The notes beneath the pieces were generated by a model that saw only the letters and a list, made by a program, of their open reading frames with translations, was not told the DNA's origin and did no database searches. From NCBI GenBank assembly GCA_029261035.1, contig JAJDCD010000021.1, positions 1 through 6,784 of the forward strand: a DNA stretch of 6,784 bases, written 5' to 3'. This DNA is from Candidatus Omnitrophota bacterium. Lineage in GTDB: Bacteria; Omnitrophota; Omnitrophia; Omnitrophales; JACROU01. A program made the translations under genes and the position numbers. Positions 6,701-6,784 of the stretch are shown in pieces. How positions within the stretch are numbered: the stretch's first letter is position 1; every line of letters starts with the position of its first letter.

Positions 6701-6784
6701 AAAATCTTTGCATTTGTTCCTGCGGAGATAGAAGCTACGGTAAGGTTTCCGTTGACTATAATATTACTTACGAGTGTAACAGTC
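1..6784 (-). CDS. Giant beta-strand-repeat surface protein, internal fragment (both ends outside window)
   Basis: One minus-strand frame is open across the entire window: I read all 113 full lines codon by codon and met no stop in 2261 codons. Neither the initiator nor the terminator is present, so the full protein exceeds 2261 residues. The translation is dominated by Thr, Asn, Gly and Ser with alternating hydrophobic residues and short turns such as GGTFT, HNSGTV and NGGSGT. No Cys codon was seen, Lys is sparse, and there are eight Trp. This pattern fits stacked right-handed beta-helix rungs in an exported protein, interrupted twice by a small Ig/transthyretin-like domain. No signal peptide, transmembrane helix, autotransporter barrel, sortase motif or catalytic motif is visible, so export route and anchoring are unknown. 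In-frame Met codons occur, but the repeat pattern continues upstream of each, so none is taken as a start. The probable role is a surface fibre or adhesin (inference). Coding on this strand is near certain; function is weak. Confidence 0.93.
181..288 (-). repeat. Cassette copy 7 (36 residues)
   Basis: The copy starts LELGFSGNSATHTIS and ends DDPGETITL. It is one residue longer than the other six. The ending DDPGETITL is intermediate between the NKTGGE.TL and N.ANE..NL forms. Confidence 0.7.
712..885 (-). other. Conserved linker B after the Ig-like domain (residues about 1967-2024)
   Basis: This is the counterpart of 4800-4609. It contains TNTLSLRTDDG, TPLTNANLLAARRTADTAD and SVAGSNLTMNASRTLKV, and ends at the IYTPGGNVTI helix start. 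Shared positions with linker A are L.LR, P.TN.NL, the downstream Asp and NLT. Unlike the Asp-rich linker A, this copy has a short basic stretch (AARR). I recognise no named family. Confidence 0.55.
886..1128 (-). other. Ig/transthyretin-like inserted domain B (residues about 1886-1966)
   Basis: The domain follows the closing Trp and reads FIVGVTVSGKAVGLANG, ITITLIINNDEGKVF, then GSGDGSYSFAGISLSDNDVI and LVYINDSTDG. The DGSYSFAG.SLSDNDVI core matches ANGVFVLTGLTLSANDVV in domain A, and the position relative to the closing motif is the same. It lacks the SDGTTPIGA segment of domain A. The fold is most likely the same beta-sandwich, assigned by pattern. Its role as spacer or head between fibre segments is inferred. 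Confidence 0.58.
1129..1245 (-). other. 39-residue beta-helix closing motif, copy 2
   Basis: The segment starts INPQAGITTNFLDVQDS and ends SGNNTDW at 1131-1129, aligning without gaps to the copy at 5151-5035. Invariant positions include INPQ, T.NFL.VQDS, N, AI, NS, GNN and the final Trp. It closes block B just before the second Ig-like domain. Confidence 0.7.
2065..2169 (-). repeat. 35-residue cassette, copy 6
   Basis: The copy starts ITLSFTGNGNQLYTV and ends VNKTGGEITL. It is the counterpart of copy 2 and opens super-module II. Immediately upstream is STEGNFTLTGGFFDNGTNP, a shortened version of the usual lead-in. Confidence 0.76.
2305..2928 (-). repeat. Tandem unit 3 (208 residues)
   Basis: This unit starts HTLVGDIRVGGNLIVRT and runs for exactly 208 codons, matching unit 2. 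The first two thirds are nearly the same as unit 2. The last third drifts (GSDANISASGVNFFNVNF) and leads into TLDTNLNAQGD, where the regular array ends and cassette copy 6 begins after a shortened lead-in. It is the last of the tandem units. Confidence 0.85.
2653..2757 (-). repeat. 35-residue cassette, copy 5 (inside unit 3)
   Basis: The copy starts LQINFEGDTTHTITQ and ends NNANEIINL, lying exactly 624 bases from copy 4. It belongs to the N.ANE sub-family of the cassette. Confidence 0.78.
2929..3552 (-). repeat. Tandem unit 2 (208 residues)
   Basis: This unit starts HTLTGDMRVGGDLIVRT and has the same internal order as unit 1 without the extra rung. Its central stretch is almost identical in protein to unit 3: GDTTHTITQTSGTFLGRL, INLATNFTTNSFTVTL, SNGTFNANGFDFNPV and YNQTGGVFNGGSGNMTV. 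The repeat offset to unit 3 is exactly 624 bases. Divergence is concentrated in the last third (FEFTGGTHNVDPGG here against FAFNGSDANISASG in unit 3). Confidence 0.85.
3277..3381 (-). repeat. 35-residue cassette, copy 4 (inside unit 2)
   Basis: The copy starts LQMNFEGDTTHTITQ and ends NNANEVINL. It differs from copy 5 at only three residues (Met/Ile, Ser/Asn and Val/Ile). Confidence 0.78.
3553..4239 (-). repeat. Tandem unit 1 (229 residues)
   Basis: This is the first complete unit, from HTLTGSMTVAGD to the residue before the next HTLTGDMRV. The order is lead-in (NSAGITGTYIADGTSR, GNFEMGPAGSGP), cassette copy 3, GFDFNPAIYNQSGGTF, NMTVGGAVTL, the extra rung, TSGTTNVAST, FSANGGTFVFDGTTHN and GATFNDVTFN. 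It is 21 residues longer than units 2 and 3: 20 come from one additional rung (about 3813-3754) and one from NGAVH against NGTH. It is also the most divergent of the three. Confidence 0.8.
3964..4068 (-). repeat. 35-residue cassette, copy 3 (inside unit 1)
   Basis: The copy starts LNFKFAGDTTHTITQ and ends NDANETVNL. In the tandem units the NK.GGE.TL ending of the other copies is replaced by N.ANE..NL, with the same 35-codon length. This defines a sub-family shared by copies 3, 4 and 5. Confidence 0.75.
4240..4524 (-). repeat. Tandem unit 0 (C-terminal 95 residues only)
   Basis: This is the entry to the tandem array. It starts NLTMGAAYVQSQG and continues TFNGGSGTHDI, SGGNYTASSGT, FSNIGAGATFTHNSG and ATFNNVTFN. 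It aligns without net length change to the last 285 bases of unit 1 (3837-3553). The first part of the unit, including the cassette, is missing, so the array begins mid-unit after the YTPGANVTV cap. Like unit 1, it has the extra 20-residue rung. Confidence 0.72.
4609..4800 (-). other. Conserved linker A after the Ig-like domain (residues about 662-725)
   Basis: This segment has no GGTFT rungs. It includes ANINLFENHLILRHENAG, PITNDNLDTANNSGDSD and GDLYSLDGSDNLTI, and leads into STYTPGANVTV, where the helix repeats resume. It is rich in Asp, Asn and Ser. It aligns with 885-712 around the shared frame IN.F...L.LR....P.TN.NL..A. I do not recognise a named family. A role as adaptor and N-terminal cap of the next beta-helix is inferred from position. 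Confidence 0.55.
4801..5028 (-). other. Ig/transthyretin-like inserted domain A (residues about 586-661)
   Basis: Directly after the closing Trp, the composition changes to a compact domain. It has GSITGTVF, then SDGTTPIGANITVSI, then an NGVFVLTGLTLSANDVV stretch and FLDDETPKAVTVTL. The order (G.V, DG.PI.GA.V, DG.F...GL) matches the carboxypeptidase-regulatory-like / transthyretin-like or Cna-B-like beta-sandwich pattern of extracellular proteins. It has about 76 residues, which fits those folds. It lies between two beta-helix blocks and probably acts as a rigid spacer or binding head. The family is assigned by pattern only; another Ig-like family is possible. Confidence 0.6.
5035..5151 (-). 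other. 39-residue beta-helix closing motif, copy 1
   Basis: The segment starts INPQGARTANFLLVQDS and ends GNNINW at 5037-5035. It aligns without gaps to the copy at 1245-1129, which is also exactly 39 residues. The pattern F-L-x-V-Q-D-S ... N-S-x-x-x-G-N-N-x-x-W recalls the ends of beta-helix domains in large secreted repeat proteins, where it is followed by a new domain, as here. I infer that it caps block A. Confidence 0.7.
5980..6084 (-). repeat. 35-residue cassette, copy 2
   Basis: The copy starts LTLSFQGAGSQT and ends VNKTGGEVTL. It is closest to copy 6 (VNKTGGEITL), which lies 3915 bases further along, so the two mark the start of the large super-module. The lead-in from about 6249 contains GDGTPRTINLSGNF. 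The length is exactly 35 codons. Confidence 0.78.
6520..6624 (-). repeat. 35-residue cassette, copy 1
   Basis: This is the first of seven copies of a cassette with consensus L.L.F.G.G.QT.T.T.G.F...L.INK.GG.VTL. This copy begins LTLEVSGAGTQT and ends INKSGGSVTL. The length is exactly 35 codons, as in copies 2 to 6. The preceding lead-in reads ATPRTLTLLGNY, matching the lead-in of the other copies. It probably forms about two beta-helix rungs. Confidence 0.75.

Larger units (their letters stand above)
5038..6784 (-). other. Beta-helix block A (residues 1-582, N-terminal end outside window)
   Basis: This is the first beta-strand repeat region. It contains two copies of the 35-residue cassette (6624-6520 and 6084-5980), each preceded by a lead-in with a 'GNL.V ... 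TPR.I.L.GN' pattern. It then has the SGTWEYVGDGD motif near 5815-5783, a run of rungs of about 20 residues with GGTFT turns, THNSGTV near 5363-5343, and the closing motif ending in Trp at 5037-5035. The order is the same as in the second half of block B, so the two are homologous. Assignment to a right-handed parallel beta-helix is inferred from rung periodicity and composition; no structure was computed. Confidence 0.7.

Noticed and set aside
1-6784. Pseudogene or frameshifted remnant, as no long gene is obvious from ordinary start-to-stop calling
   Set aside because: The frame is intact throughout. It escapes such calling only because both start and stop lie outside the window.
1-6784. Specific naming as filamentous haemagglutinin, autotransporter or S-layer protein
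   Set aside because: No TPS domain, autotransporter barrel, SLH domain or other diagnostic segment lies in the window; composition and rung repeats alone do not separate these families.

Overview
The whole window is the interior of one very large gene on the minus strand. Reading down from position 6783, with codon boundaries such that every codon covers 3k-2 to 3k, the frame runs to position 1 without a stop: 2261 codons with no start or end in view. The plus strand and the other minus frames hold only antisense or out-of-frame shadows. I saw no RNA gene, promoter, terminator, mobile element or CRISPR array. Residue numbers below count from 6783 (residue 1) down to position 1 (residue 2261).

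The product is a low-complexity, beta-strand repeat protein rich in Thr, Asn, Gly and Ser. I found no Cys codon, few Lys and eight Trp. This composition, with endless short 'GTF', 'SGGTFT' and 'HNSGTV' turns spaced about 20 residues apart, is typical of giant secreted or surface proteins predicted to fold as right-handed beta-helices (often auto-named 'beta strand repeat-containing protein' or haemagglutinin-like). Neither the export signal nor the cell anchor is in the window.

The layout from N to C terminus has six parts. Beta-helix block A (6784-5038) ends in a conserved 39-residue closing motif. It is followed by a small Ig/transthyretin-like domain (5028-4801) and a linker (4800-4609). 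Beta-helix block B (4608-1132) starts with a half unit and three tandem units of 229, 208 and 208 residues, and ends in a second copy of the closing motif. A second Ig-like domain (1128-886) and second linker (885-712) follow. Beta-helix block C (711-1) runs out of the window. The whole set, from helix cassette through closing motif, Ig-like domain and linker to the next helix, occurs twice with a period of about 3.9 kb (about 1300 residues). A 35-residue cassette occurs seven times across all blocks. The repeats are therefore nested: rungs of about 20 residues, a 35-residue cassette, units of 208-229 residues, and a super-module of about 1300 residues.

The organism is a bacterium using a code in which TAA, TAG and TGA are all absent from the frame, with base composition of roughly 40% GC by eye. 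Giant proteins of this style are known from uncultured lineages such as Omnitrophota and other candidate phyla, as well as from several cultured groups. The sequence alone does not settle the lineage. The likely role is a long extracellular fibre or adhesin; this is inference from architecture, and no enzymatic motif was seen.
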